A program made the position numbers and the translations under genes. The notes under the pieces were generated by a model. That model had not been told where the DNA came from and did no database searches. It worked only from the letters and a program-made list of their open reading frames with translations. From Sulfitobacter sp. F26204 (GTDB lineage Bacteria > Pseudomonadota > Alphaproteobacteria > Rhodobacterales > Rhodobacteraceae), in contig NZ_JAPMLQ010000002.1 in assembly GCF_026410305.1 (NCBI RefSeq), positions 930,001 through 994,000 on the forward strand: 64,000 bases of DNA. Direction: 5' to 3'. This document shows positions 43,393 through 53,059 of this stretch, piece by piece. The stretch's first letter is position 1. Each line of letters begins with the position of its first letter.

Positions 43393-45039
43393 ATGACAGA
43401 TGCCACGACCGATCAAGGGATCCCGGCACCCGAAGGTGCCGCGGATGTGATTGATACCAACTATGAGATTGGCCAAGACAACGTAGATGGTTCGATCGGT
43501 AGTTTCGGATTTGATATTCATAACCCGGTTTTCGCGATTTCAGCGGTGGCGATTGTCGCTTTTGTGTTCTACACGCTGGCGCTGCCCGAACAGGCGGCGG
43601 CTGCATTTTCCTCCATGTTCTCCTTTACCACCAAGAATTTTGACTGGTTCCTGATCGGCGCTGCCGATCTGGTGGTGATTTTCACCTTGTTGCTGATCAT
43701 ATCGCCCTTTGGTCGTGTTCGATTGGGCGGGGTCGATGCCAAGCCGGATTATTCTTACACGGGCTGGTTTGCGATGTTGTTTGCTGCCGGAATGGGCATC
43801 GGACTGATGTTTTACGGCGTGTCCGAACCGCTGACACATTTTTCGACCTCTTTTGGGGAAACCAGCATTGGCGACAACGGATTGCGCTCTGATTGGGCAC
43901 CGTTGGGGGCGGCCACAGGGGATGAACCTGGCTCTGTCCGTCTTGGTATGGCGGCAACCATCTATCATTGGGGGCTGCACCCTTGGGCGATCTATGCGAC
44001 CGTTGCTTTGGCGCTGGCCCTGTTTACCTTTAACAAGGGACTGCCCCTGACGATCCGGTCGGCATTCTATCCCTTGCTGGGCGAACGCATCTGGGGATGG
44101 CCAGGGCACGCGATTGATATCATTGCAGTCTTTGCCACGCTCTTTGGTCTGGCAACCTCGCTTGGATTTGGGGCGACGCAGGCCAATGCAGGCCTGAACG
44201 AGCTGTTCGGCGTTCCGATCGGCAAGACCACAGAAGTTGTCCTGATCACCGTGATCACCCTGATCGCCCTGGTGTCGGTGGTGCGCGGTCTTGATGGCGG
44301 TGTCAAAATCCTGTCCGAACTCAACATGGGGCTTGCCGGGCTATTGGCGCTTTTCACCCTGATCGTCGGGCCAACGGCGTTTCTGTTTGCCTTTTTCTGG
44401 GACAGCCTGAAAGCCTATGTTGAGTATCTGCCAGCGCTTTCCAATCCCTTCGGACGTGAGGATGTCAATTATTCACAAGGTTGGACGGCCTTCTATTGGG
44501 CCTGGTGGATCAGCTGGTCACCCTTCGTGGGCATGTTTATTGCCCGCGTCAGCCGTGGCAGAACAGTGCGTGAATTCATCATTTGTGTTCTGTTGATCCC
44601 TTCCATGGTCTGTGTGATCTGGATGTCGATCTTTGGTGGTACAGCGATTCATCAGGTTCTGGCGGATGGCTTTACCGGTGCGCAGGATGCAGGCTTGCCA
44701 TTGCAGTTGTTCAAGATGCTGGGCGAATTGCCCCTGGCCTCGATCACATCCTTCATCGGGATTGTGCTGGTCATTGTGTTCTTTGTCACCTCGTCGGATT
44801 CCGGCAGTCTTGTGATCGACACAATCACCGCAGGCGGAAAAATCGATGCGCCGATGCCTCAGCGGGTGTTCTGGTGTGTGTTTGAAGGCGCAGTTGCCAT
44901 TGCATTGCTGATCGGTGGCGGCCTTGCCGCCTTGCAATCCATGGTGATTTCTACAGGGCTGTTGTTCACGGTCATCTTGCTGCTGATGTGCTATTGCATC
45001 TTCAGGGGGCTGCAAAGTGAACGTGAAAAAATGAAATAG
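43393..45039 (+). CDS. BCCT-family transporter for betaine-like solutes
   Basis: Inner-membrane transporter of 548 residues with about 12 membrane segments. The glycine-rich GMGIGLMFYGVSEPL stretch and the WWISWSPFVGMFIARVSRG signature define the family. The GMGIG form is that of sodium-coupled members such as BetP, which would use Na+ to import betaine, choline or DMSP. A charged cytoplasmic N-terminus of about 40 residues precedes the first segment. It stands alone with its own terminator. Confidence 0.92.
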   Translation: MTDATTDQGIPAPEGAADVIDTNYEIGQDNVDGSIGSFGFDIHNPVFAISAVAIVAFVFYTLALPEQAAAAFSSMFSFTTKNFDWFLIGAADLVVIFTLLLIISPFGRVRLGGVDAKPDYSYTGWFAMLFAAGMGIGLMFYGVSEPLTHFSTSFGETSIGDNGLRSDWAPLGAATGDEPGSVRLGMAATIYHWGLHPWAIYATVALALALFTFNKGLPLTIRSAFYPLLGERIWGWPGHAIDIIAVFATLFGLATSLGFGATQANAGLNELFGVPIGKTTEVVLITVITLIALVSVVRGLDGGVKILSELNMGLAGLLALFTLIVGPTAFLFAFFWDSLKAYVEYLPALSNPFGREDVNYSQGWTAFYWAWWISWSPFVGMFIARVSRGRTVREFIICVLLIPSMVCVIWMSIFGGTAIHQVLADGFTGAQDAGLPLQLFKMLGELPLASITSFIGIVLVIVFFVTSSDSGSLVIDTITAGGKIDAPMPQRVFWCVFEGAVAIALLIGGGLAALQSMVISTGLLFTVILLLMCYCIFRGLQSEREKMK

Positions 45040-45068
45040 GCTTTAAAAACCAGCCTGACGAAACACAC

Positions 45069-45097
45069 AAAAGGCGCTCGCTTCAGGGCGCTTTTTT
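45069..45097 (+). terminator. Terminator of the BCCT transporter gene
   Basis: AAAAGGCGC pairs with GCGCTTTTT (one G-U) around a 10-base loop and ends in six T residues, about 30 bases after the stop. Confidence 0.85.
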
Positions 45098-45138
45098 CAT
45101 GACTTGACGCCGTCGTTGACACGGAGGAACCTTGGGAC

Positions 45139-46362
45139 ATGACATTAGACACAGACTGGGTGCGTGCCCAATTCCCCGCTTTCGCCGAACCTTCCTTGCT
45201 GGGGCAGGCATTCTTTGAAAACGCTGGTGGGTCCTATACCTGCAAGCAGGTGATTGACCGCCTCTTTCGGTTTTACAGGCAACGCAAGGTGCAACCCTAT
45301 GCGCCCTATGAAGCAAGTACCCTGGGCGGCGCTGAAATGGACGAAGCGCGTCTGCGCATGGCTGCGATCCTTGGTGTTGCAGCGGATGAGTTAAGCTTTG
45401 GGCCCTCGACGACACAAAACACCTATGTTCTGGCGCAGGCCTTTGGGCAAATGTTGCAGCCGGGAGAGGCGATTATTGTCACCAATCAAGACCACGAGGC
45501 AAACACCGGCCCCTGGCGCAGGTTAACCGATCGCGGGATCGAAGTACGTGAGTGGCAGATTGACCCTGAATCGGGAAGCCTGAATACCGATGATCTGGAA
45601 AACCTGCTTGATGACAAGGTGCGGCTGGTTTGTTTTCCCCATTGTTCGAATGTGGTGGGGCAGGTCAATCCGGTGACTGAAATCACCGCCCTGTGCCATG
45701 CAGCCGGTGCATTTGTCTGTGTGGATGGCGTATCCTATGCGCCACATGGTTTTGCGGATGTGGGTGCATTGGGCCCGGATATCTATCTGTTCTCTGCCTA
45801 CAAGACCTTTGGGCCGCATCAAGGGTTGATGGTGATCCGCCGCCCCCTGGGTGAAATGCTGCCTAATCAAGGTCATGTATTCAACGGTGATTGCCTTTAT
45901 AAACGCTTTACACCTGCTGGTCCCGACCATGCTCAGGTTGCGGCCTGTGCCGGCATGGCAGATTATGTCGACGCGTTTTATGCGCATCATATCGGCGGAA
46001 AGGCAGAGGCTACCCAGCGCGGTGAGGCAGTCCATGATTTGATGCGTGCCCATGAAACCAATCTGTTGCAGCCGTTGCTGGATGCGGTCAAATCACGTAA
46101 TTCCGTGCGCTTGATCGGCTCCTCCGATGCGGCAGGGCGTGCGCCTACTGTCGCTTTGGCCTTGAACCGTTCGGGCGAAGATGTTGCGGCAGATCTGGCA
46201 AAACAGGGCATAATGGCGGGGGGCGGTGATTTCTATGCGGGTCGTGCCTTGGCCGCGATGGGGGTGGACATGGACAAGGGTGTATTACGGCTCAGTTTCA
46301 CGCATTACACCAGTCAATCCGAAATGGATCAGCTTTTGTCGGCACTGGATACCGTTTTATAA
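45139..46362 (+). CDS. Class V aminotransferase, cysteine desulfurase-like
   Basis: PLP enzyme of 407 residues in the cysteine desulfurase-like TIGR01976 group. The N-terminal FFENAGGSYTCKQV replaces the usual LDNAA, and the PLP Lys sits in FSAYKTFGPHQGLMV; the CVDGVSYAPHGFADV stretch supplies the Asp that holds the ring nitrogen. No active-site Cys loop typical of IscS is evident, so true desulfurase activity is doubtful. It is a single gene between two terminator-like or spacer regions. Confidence 0.82.
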   Translation: MTLDTDWVRAQFPAFAEPSLLGQAFFENAGGSYTCKQVIDRLFRFYRQRKVQPYAPYEASTLGGAEMDEARLRMAAILGVAADELSFGPSTTQNTYVLAQAFGQMLQPGEAIIVTNQDHEANTGPWRRLTDRGIEVREWQIDPESGSLNTDDLENLLDDKVRLVCFPHCSNVVGQVNPVTEITALCHAAGAFVCVDGVSYAPHGFADVGALGPDIYLFSAYKTFGPHQGLMVIRRPLGEMLPNQGHVFNGDCLYKRFTPAGPDHAQVAACAGMADYVDAFYAHHIGGKAEATQRGEAVHDLMRAHETNLLQPLLDAVKSRNSVRLIGSSDAAGRAPTVALALNRSGEDVAADLAKQGIMAGGGDFYAGRALAAMGVDMDKGVLRLSFTHYTSQSEMDQLLSALDTVL

Positions 46363-46429
46363 GCCCATGTCCTTGATCGCTTTTGGTTCGCCCTAACTCG
46401 TATTGAGTGAGCGTTAACGAGGCATCTGG

Positions 46430-47854
46430 ATGAGTGAAAAAGCCCCGATCCTGATATGGTTTCGCCGTGATCTGCGGTTGAGCGACCATGCTGCATTGAC
46501 CGCGGCTTGTGCGTCCGGGCACCCGGTGATTCCAGTATTCATTCATGATCCGCTGGTCGAAGGTTTGGGGGCAGCGCCAAAGTGGCGTCTGGGCCTTGGA
46601 ATTGGTGCGTTGGCCGCATGCTTGAAAGCCAAAAACAGCCAACTGGTCCTGCGCAAGGGCGCTGATGCATTGGCGGTCCTGCAAGAGTTGATAGCGCAAA
46701 CCGGTGCAGGCGCGGTTTATTGGACGCGACTGTATGATCCCGACAGCGCCGCACGGGACGCAAATATCAAGGATACGTTGAAAAAACAGGGGGTTGAGGC
46801 GCGTTCATTCGGCGGGCACCTGATGTTCGAGCCCTGGACCGTCGAGACAAAAACCGGCGGCTACTACAAGGTATTTACCCCTTTTTGGAATGCGGTGAAA
46901 AAGCGTGGTGTAGACGTGCCGAGACCTGTGCCCGAAACGATTAAATCGCCTGTTGAATGGCCCTATAGCGAGGATATTGAGTCCTGGAACATGGGGGCGG
47001 CAATGGGCCGTGGTGTGACTGTTGTGCGCCCCTTTGTACGGCTGGGGGAGCAGGCTGCCCAGGAACGGTTAGGTGATTTCATCGAAGGCATTGTGGCCGG
47101 TTATGCCGATACCCGCGATCAGCCGGGGATTGATGGCACCTCAAATCTTTCCGAAAACCTTGCGGTTGGGGAAATCAGCCCGCACCAATGCTGGCATGCG
47201 GGCCGTCGCGGCATGGAAGAGGGCAAGGCAGGGGCAGAGATCTTTTTGAAAGAACTGGTTTGGCGTGAATTCGCCTATCATCTGATGTACCACACACCAC
47301 GCATTCTGGAGGGCAACTGGCGTCAGGAATGGGATGCCTTTCCTTGGAAGGATGACGCCCGCGCGGCAGAGGTCTGGGCCTGGAAAAAGGGGCGCACCGG
47401 AATACCCTTTGTTGATGCAGCCATGCGCGAATTATATGTCACCGGACGGATGCATAATCGCGGTCGGATGATCGTTGCCAGCTACCTGACGAAACACCTG
47501 ATGACCCATTGGCGTATCGGGTTGGCATGGTTCGAGAACTGTCTGATCGACTGGGACCCCGCCAGCAACGCGATGGGCTGGCAGTGGTCTGCAGGGTCCG
47601 GCCCTGATGCGACGCCCTATTTCCGTGTGTTCAACCCAGAAACCCAATTGGAAAGGTTTGACAAGGACGGTGCCTATAGGACGCGATGGATAGCAGAAGG
47701 CAGATCGTCGCCGCACAGGGACGCGCTGCGCTATTTCGAAGCTGTGCCGAGACAGTGGGCAATGACCGCTGATGATCCCTATCCCGACCCTTTGGTCACG
47801 CCGGCAGAGGGCCGGGCCCGTGCCTTGGCGGCCTACAGCAATCGCGGGTTTTAA
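46430..47854 (+). CDS. phrB: Deoxyribodipyrimidine photolyase (class I)
   Basis: Light-driven repair enzyme for cyclobutane pyrimidine dimers, 474 residues. The N-terminal antenna domain starts PILIWFRRDLRLSDHAAL. The FAD pocket shows DGTSNLSENLAVGEISPHQC, then TGIPFVDAAMRELYVTGRMH and NRGRMIVASYLTKHL, and the dimer-contact stretch MGWQWSAGSGPDATPYFR. The neighbours trgA, trgB and cysK match, as I recall, the Rhodobacter sphaeroides arrangement. Confidence 0.96.
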   Translation: MSEKAPILIWFRRDLRLSDHAALTAACASGHPVIPVFIHDPLVEGLGAAPKWRLGLGIGALAACLKAKNSQLVLRKGADALAVLQELIAQTGAGAVYWTRLYDPDSAARDANIKDTLKKQGVEARSFGGHLMFEPWTVETKTGGYYKVFTPFWNAVKKRGVDVPRPVPETIKSPVEWPYSEDIESWNMGAAMGRGVTVVRPFVRLGEQAAQERLGDFIEGIVAGYADTRDQPGIDGTSNLSENLAVGEISPHQCWHAGRRGMEEGKAGAEIFLKELVWREFAYHLMYHTPRILEGNWRQEWDAFPWKDDARAAEVWAWKKGRTGIPFVDAAMRELYVTGRMHNRGRMIVASYLTKHLMTHWRIGLAWFENCLIDWDPASNAMGWQWSAGSGPDATPYFRVFNPETQLERFDKDGAYRTRWIAEGRSSPHRDALRYFEAVPRQWAMTADDPYPDPLVTPAEGRARALAAYSNRGF

Positions 47855-48031
47855 GGGTGTTGGCGTGGTTTTGTGAAAACAGTGGCTTGGACTCGGAGGC
47901 AGATGTATGTGGAAATTTTACCTCACTTCATTGACAGAGACATTTGACGGTGGAAATTGTGCCACAACGCAGATTAGCATAGGAAAAACCCGGCTGATAG
48001 CCAGCAATGGGGTTTGCGAAGGAGCAGGACA

Positions 48032-48472
48032 ATGCCTACCGCTGCGCGATTGATGGCCGCTATTTGTCTGGCCGTGGTGGCCTATTTCATTTCAGGCATG
48101 GTAATGCCATTGATGCCCGAGGCGACAGATTTTGGCAATTTCGTACCAATTAATGTGATTTTAGGAGCGCTCATCGGCTGGATCGCCATGGGACCCAGAG
48201 CAGGGCGGGGTAGCACTGCCGCGATCAACAATGGCTTGATGGGTGTGTTCCTTTTGGTGCTCTGGGGTATTGGCATACATTCGAGTATTGAGATGTTCCG
48301 TCTTGCGATGCGCAATCGTTACGATGGCCCGTTCGAGGCGATTGTCGCAATCTTCCAGATCGGATCGGAATATGCCCTGATGATTGCAACTGTACCGATT
48401 GGCATCGCTTTGGTTGTTTCTGCGGTCGTGACCGGCTTTCTCACTGACTTTGCCTTTAAGAGATGGCCGTAA
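48032..48472 (+). CDS. trgA: TrgA-family membrane protein
   Basis: Small integral membrane protein of 146 residues with four hydrophobic segments (about 5-23, 37-53, 68-88, 115-138). The family is named from tellurite resistance in Rhodobacter sphaeroides. ATG 48032 follows AAGGAGC at the right distance and excludes a six-codon upstream extension. Its stop lies 4 bases before the trgB start. The molecular role in tellurite or thiol stress is unknown. Confidence 0.85.
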   Translation: MPTAARLMAAICLAVVAYFISGMVMPLMPEATDFGNFVPINVILGALIGWIAMGPRAGRGSTAAINNGLMGVFLLVLWGIGIHSSIEMFRLAMRNRYDGPFEAIVAIFQIGSEYALMIATVPIGIALVVSAVVTGFLTDFAFKRWP

Positions 48473-48476
48473 AACT

Positions 48477-49589
48477 TTGAAAAGTCTATTTTTCTACGGC
48501 ACGCTTCGACATCTCCCCTTGTTGGAGATCGTGTTGGGCAGGGATGCCAGCATGATTGATGCAACCCCGGCTGTCCTGGGCGGATTCAAGGTGAATGCGG
48601 TCGCAGAGGGGCCTTTTCCGATGATCGCCGAACTATCAGGCGCCAAGGCCAGTGGTCTTCTGGTGAAAGGGCTTAGCGCTCAGGACGTCACCCGTCTGGA
48701 TTACTATGAGGGTAGTTTCGCCTATGATTTGCAACGGGTTACCCTATCGGACGGACAGGAAGCTGAGGTCTATGTTCCGCAGGCCGGGCGCTGGACGCCG
48801 GATGGGCCGTGGTCGCTGGAAGATTGGGCTGCAAAATCAGGACAGATGAGCGTGATCGCTGCTGCCGAGGTCATGAGCTATCTTGGTCATCAGGACCGTG
48901 ATGCTGTCGCAGCGATGTTTCCGGTGATCCGCGCGCGGGCGGATGCGCAGGTACGCGCAGCGCACTCCTTGCACAGTGCGGAATGTTTTCATGGGCATGT
49001 CGAGATTGAGAATCGTACCCGTGCCTATTCTAAATTCTATGCAATGGATGATCTGGTTTTACGCCATGAACGTTTTGATGGAACCATGTCTGAATCGTTG
49101 GAGCGGGCGGTTCTGATAGATGCGGATGCAGCGCTGGTGATGCCCTATGATCCCCTGCGGGATCGGGTATTGCTGGTTGAACAGATACGGCTTGGGCCTA
49201 TCGGTCGTGGCGATCGGGCAATGTGGCAGTTGGAACCGGTTGCAGGGCGGATCGATCCGGGTGAACATCCCGAAGAAGCCGCCCGCCGTGAAGCCTTGGA
49301 AGAGGCCGGTTTGACGCTGGGCGGGCTGGAAAAGATCGCCGAGGTTTATCCGTCCCCCGGAACTTCAACCGGGTTTTATTATCTTTACCTCGGGCTTGCC
49401 GATTTACCTGACAGGTCGACAGGCATTGGTGGGCTGCCAGAAGAAAACGAAGACATCCGTTCGCACCTGATGTCCTATGATGATCTGATGGCCCGTGTTG
49501 AAAGGTTCGATGTGGCCGGTGCGCCGATGGTCATGGCGGCTTACTATCTGGCACGCCACCGTGATCGATTAAGGCAAGGGATTGCTTGA
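48477..49589 (+). CDS. trgB: TrgB: gamma-glutamylcyclotransferase-like plus NUDIX fusion
   Basis: Product of 370 residues in two parts. The N-terminal half (about 1-110) is a gamma-glutamylcyclotransferase-like domain: KSLFFYGTLRHLPLL and LDYYEGSFAYDL. The second half is an ADP-ribose pyrophosphatase-like NUDIX domain with the box GRIDPGEHPEEAARREALEE. The start is TTG 48477, directly before KSLFFYGTL and 4 bases after trgA; another TTG at 48450 would overlap trgA. NUDIX members of this type cleave ADP-ribose. Confidence 0.88.
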   Translation: MKSLFFYGTLRHLPLLEIVLGRDASMIDATPAVLGGFKVNAVAEGPFPMIAELSGAKASGLLVKGLSAQDVTRLDYYEGSFAYDLQRVTLSDGQEAEVYVPQAGRWTPDGPWSLEDWAAKSGQMSVIAAAEVMSYLGHQDRDAVAAMFPVIRARADAQVRAAHSLHSAECFHGHVEIENRTRAYSKFYAMDDLVLRHERFDGTMSESLERAVLIDADAALVMPYDPLRDRVLLVEQIRLGPIGRGDRAMWQLEPVAGRIDPGEHPEEAARREALEEAGLTLGGLEKIAEVYPSPGTSTGFYYLYLGLADLPDRSTGIGGLPEENEDIRSHLMSYDDLMARVERFDVAGAPMVMAAYYLARHRDRLRQGIA

Positions 49590-49652
49590 GGTCTGTCAGG
49601 GGCGCGGCTACACCTTAAGGACAAAGCGCGCGTAACACATTCGGGGACTTTC

Positions 49653-50687
49653 ATGCACATTGCAACCGACCTGACCAAGGCTGTCGGCAAAACGCCACTG
49701 ATCAAACTGCGAGGACCGTCCGAGGCCACCGGTTGCGAGATTCTGGGCAAAGCCGAATTCATGAATCCTGGCCAATCGGTAAAGGACCGTGCGGCACTAT
49801 TCATCATTCAGGATGCCGTTGCAAAAGGCTTGTTGAAACCGGGCGGTACCATCGTCGAAGGCACCGCAGGCAACACCGGCATTGGTTTGGCTTTGGTAGG
49901 CTCCTCTATGGGTTTCAAAACAGTCATTGTGATCCCGGAAACCCAGTCGGAAGAAAAGAAGGACATGTTGCGCCTGGCCGGTGCGCAACTGGTGCAAGTG
50001 CCCGCCGCGCCCTATCGCAACCCGAACAACTTTGTGCGGTATTCCGAACGGCTGGCTCATGCATTGGCACGCGAGAGCAACGACGGCGTGATCTGGGCCA
50101 ACCAATTTGACAATGTGGCAAACCGCCAGGCCCATATCGAAACCACTGGTCCCGAGATATGGGAACAGACGGGCGGCAAGGTTGACGGCTTTTGTTGCGC
50201 GGTTGGATCGGGGGGAACGCTGGCAGGGATTGCGCATGTCTTGCAACCCAAAGGCGTGAAGATTGCGCTGGCTGATCCTGATGGCGCTGCTCTGCACAGT
50301 TACTACACCACTGGCGAACTGGTCGCCGAAGGGGGGTCGATCGCCGAAGGCATCGGGCAGGTGCGTATCACCAAGAACCTTGAGGGCCTGAAGCCCGATT
50401 TCAGCTATAATATCCCAGATAGTGAAGCTCTGCCGCAAGTATTTGATCTGTTGCAGAACGAAGGTCTGTGTCTGGGGGCCTCCTCTGGTGTCAATGTTGC
50501 GGGTGCCATGCGCCTGGCGCGTGAACTGGGGCCAGGACATACAATTGTGACCATCCTGTGCGATTTCGGCACACGCTATCAATCCAAATTGTTCAACCCG
50601 GCATTCCTGCGTGAGAAAGGACTACCGGTTCCTGAATGGCTGGACCGAGAAGCGGCGCTTTTGCCTGAGGTTTTTGAAAACGTCTGA
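49653..50687 (+). CDS. cysK: Cysteine synthase A
   Basis: O-acetylserine sulfhydrylase of 344 residues; PLP enzyme for the last step of cysteine synthesis. PLP Lys44 is in MNPGQSVKDRAAL; the substrate loop GTAGNTGIGLALVG and the phosphate cup CAVGSGGTLAGIAHVL are present. In Rhodobacter sphaeroides a cysK gene next to trgAB contributes to tellurite resistance. It overlaps the start of the channel gene downstream by one base. Confidence 0.95.
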   Translation: MHIATDLTKAVGKTPLIKLRGPSEATGCEILGKAEFMNPGQSVKDRAALFIIQDAVAKGLLKPGGTIVEGTAGNTGIGLALVGSSMGFKTVIVIPETQSEEKKDMLRLAGAQLVQVPAAPYRNPNNFVRYSERLAHALARESNDGVIWANQFDNVANRQAHIETTGPEIWEQTGGKVDGFCCAVGSGGTLAGIAHVLQPKGVKIALADPDGAALHSYYTTGELVAEGGSIAEGIGQVRITKNLEGLKPDFSYNIPDSEALPQVFDLLQNEGLCLGASSGVNVAGAMRLARELGPGHTIVTILCDFGTRYQSKLFNPAFLREKGLPVPEWLDREAALLPEVFENV

Positions 50688-53059
50688 TGGCAAGGGCAGG
50701 GGTGCGCATATGGTTGGCACTGGTTCTTGTCACGGCTTTGGTGACAGGTCTCTTTGCGCAAACGGATCTATCTGTTGACATTGACCGTTGGACTGCGCTG
50801 GCAGAACGGGTCGAGGCCGCTGTAGATGATGAAAACACCAGCGACGAAGTGCTCGAAGAAATGCGCACACAGATCGTCGAGTTTCGGTCGGAGTTTGATG
50901 CCGCCAGTGACCTGAATGCCAAGCGTATCGCGACGCTGCGTGAACAGCTTGCCGCGCTGGGAACCACATTGGACGGAGAAACCGCTGCTCCGGAAGCTCC
51001 CAATGTGGTTGCTGCACGTACGGAATTGAATGAACAACTGTCCATTTTGCTGGTACCGGTCCAGCGCGCCGAAGCCGAATTCGTTCGGGCAGATGCAATT
51101 GTTACCCAGATTGATCAGACACTGCGTGAGCGGGGCACCAAGGAATTGCTGGCTTCTTCGCCCTCACCAATGAATCCCTTGCATTGGGAAACCGCGCTGA
51201 GCGACCTGAAAGCGGCGCTGTACACGCTGTGGCAAGAAACGCCTGATGCCAATGATGGCCTGGAAGAGTTACGCAAGACGCTTCCCGTGACGGTCCTGCT
51301 GACGGCCCTGGGGGCGGTGCTGATCTTTCGGGGGCGTTTCTGGTCTCGAATGATTGTGAACAGCCTGCAAAGGTTCGGAGCACGCGGATTTGGCATATGG
51401 CGGTTTCTGGTATCCCTGCTGCGGATCGTGTTGCCATTTGGTGGCTTGTTCCTGCTGGCGCTGGCGGTGATCTCGGCCGGTTACTTCGGCCCGAGTGTCG
51501 ATGAAATCGTGTTTCTGCTGGCATTCCTGAGCGGCGTAATGCTTGGCATGCGCTGGGTTGCGGAAAGGGTGTTCTCGCGGGACGACGATGAGGCGTTGAT
51601 CCTGTTGCCTCCTGAGCGGCGCAAAAGACTGCGCTTCCATGTAGGCTGCATCACAGCATTGGTTGTTGTCGGCGAATTGATTGCCCAGGTTCTTGCTTCG
51701 GGCAATCCTGCACCTGCGTCACGTGCGGTGCTGATGTTTCCGATCATGGTGCTGGCTGCAATATCGCTATACTGGATTGGTATAATTCTTCGCGGCTATG
51801 TCGATCCGTCAAAAGATGAAAATGCTGTTGCCGAAATACGAAGCTCTACGCTGGTGCGCGTGCTGCATTTCATCGGCACGGGGGCGATTGTCGTTGCTGT
51901 TGTAGCGCCCCTGCTTGCTGCGGCCGGATACCACAGGGCAGCAGAGGCGATTTTCCCACCCTATATCATGACCATGGCCTTGCTTGGGCTGGTGATGTCG
52001 CTGCAGCGGTTTACGGCAGATGTCTACGGTGCAATCAGCGGGCAGGGTGATCAAGCCCGAGAGGCGCTGTTGCCTGTGTTGTTCGGACTGATACTTCTGA
52101 TCTTGGCGGCACCATTGTTTGCCTTGATCTGGGGCGCGCGCGTCACCGACCTGACCGAGCTTTGGGGGCTTTTCCTGCGCGGGTTTGCCATCGGCGACAG
52201 CCGAATTTCACCCACCGACTTTATTGCCTTTGCTGCTATATTTGCTTTTGGCTATGTTCTGACCCGCCTGGTGCAATCCGCACTCAGAGGCAATGTCCTG
52301 CCAAAGACGCAAATGGATGTAGGCGCACAGAACGCCATAGTTTCTGGTCTGGGCTATGTTGGTATCTTTCTTGCGGCACTGGCAGCAATTACCGGTGCCG
52401 GGATAGATCTGAGTTCGCTTGCAATTGTGGCAGGTGCCCTGTCGGTCGGCATCGGTTTCGGTCTGCAAACCGTTGTGAGCAACTTTGTCTCAGGCATCAT
52501 TCTTTTGATTGAACGCCCGATCTCCGAAGGCGACTGGATCGAGGTGGGTGGACAGATGGGATATGTCCGGGACATTTCGGTGCGTTCGACGCGGATCGAG
52601 ACCTTTGACAAGACTGACGTGATTGTGCCCAACGCCGATCTGGTAAGCGGCACGGTCACCAATTATACCCGCGGTAACACAGTAGGGCGTGTGATCGTGC
52701 GGGTGGGCGTGGCCTATGGCAGCGACACCAAAAAGGTCGAAACCATCCTGCGTGAGATTGCAGAGGCGCAACCCATGGTGCTGGCAACACCGCCCCCCAA
52801 TGTGCTGTTTGTCAATTTCGGGGCGGATTCACTTGATTTCGAGGTGCGCTGTTTCCTGCGTGATGTAAACTGGATGATGGCCGTGAAAAGCGACATGAAT
52901 CATGCGATCGCCGCCCGTTTCACTGCCGAAGGGATTGAGATACCCTTTGCGCAGCGTGATATTTGGCTGCGCAATCCCGAAGCCTTGCGTAGCGATCAGA
53001 ATAATGGCGATGGGTCACCCGGCCTTGAAGGACCAAGCGCACAAGGAGCAGGCTCATGA
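50687..53059 (+). CDS. MscS-family mechanosensitive channel with DUF3772 N-terminus
   Basis: Inner-membrane channel of 790 residues. A signal peptide-like start (to about 25) leads to a periplasmic coiled-coil-rich domain with a DUF3772 part (about 130-190). Around ten membrane segments follow, then the MscS pore helix and beta domain: GIGFGLQTVVSNFVSGIILL and GDWIEVGGQMGYVRDISVRS, at about 585-640. The large size places it with the MscK/YbdG-like long forms. It is expected to release solutes on osmotic downshift. It overlaps both neighbours, so cysK, this gene and the editing-protein gene look like one operon. Confidence 0.9.
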   Translation: MARAGVRIWLALVLVTALVTGLFAQTDLSVDIDRWTALAERVEAAVDDENTSDEVLEEMRTQIVEFRSEFDAASDLNAKRIATLREQLAALGTTLDGETAAPEAPNVVAARTELNEQLSILLVPVQRAEAEFVRADAIVTQIDQTLRERGTKELLASSPSPMNPLHWETALSDLKAALYTLWQETPDANDGLEELRKTLPVTVLLTALGAVLIFRGRFWSRMIVNSLQRFGARGFGIWRFLVSLLRIVLPFGGLFLLALAVISAGYFGPSVDEIVFLLAFLSGVMLGMRWVAERVFSRDDDEALILLPPERRKRLRFHVGCITALVVVGELIAQVLASGNPAPASRAVLMFPIMVLAAISLYWIGIILRGYVDPSKDENAVAEIRSSTLVRVLHFIGTGAIVVAVVAPLLAAAGYHRAAEAIFPPYIMTMALLGLVMSLQRFTADVYGAISGQGDQAREALLPVLFGLILLILAAPLFALIWGARVTDLTELWGLFLRGFAIGDSRISPTDFIAFAAIFAFGYVLTRLVQSALRGNVLPKTQMDVGAQNAIVSGLGYVGIFLAALAAITGAGIDLSSLAIVAGALSVGIGFGLQTVVSNFVSGIILLIERPISEGDWIEVGGQMGYVRDISVRSTRIETFDKTDVIVPNADLVSGTVTNYTRGNTVGRVIVRVGVAYGSDTKKVETILREIAEAQPMVLATPPPNVLFVNFGADSLDFEVRCFLRDVNWMMAVKSDMNHAIAARFTAEGIEIPFAQRDIWLRNPEALRSDQNNGDGSPGLEGPSAQGAGS

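Noticed and set aside
43173..43454. 93-codon frame after the HIT gene
   Set aside because: It overlaps the start of the transporter gene by 60 bases, lacks a family and has no good ribosome binding site despite an ATGA overlap with the HIT stop.
45139..46362. True IscS/SufS cysteine desulfurase
   Set aside because: The sequence belongs to the desulfurase-like group, and no catalytic Cys loop of IscS type is evident.
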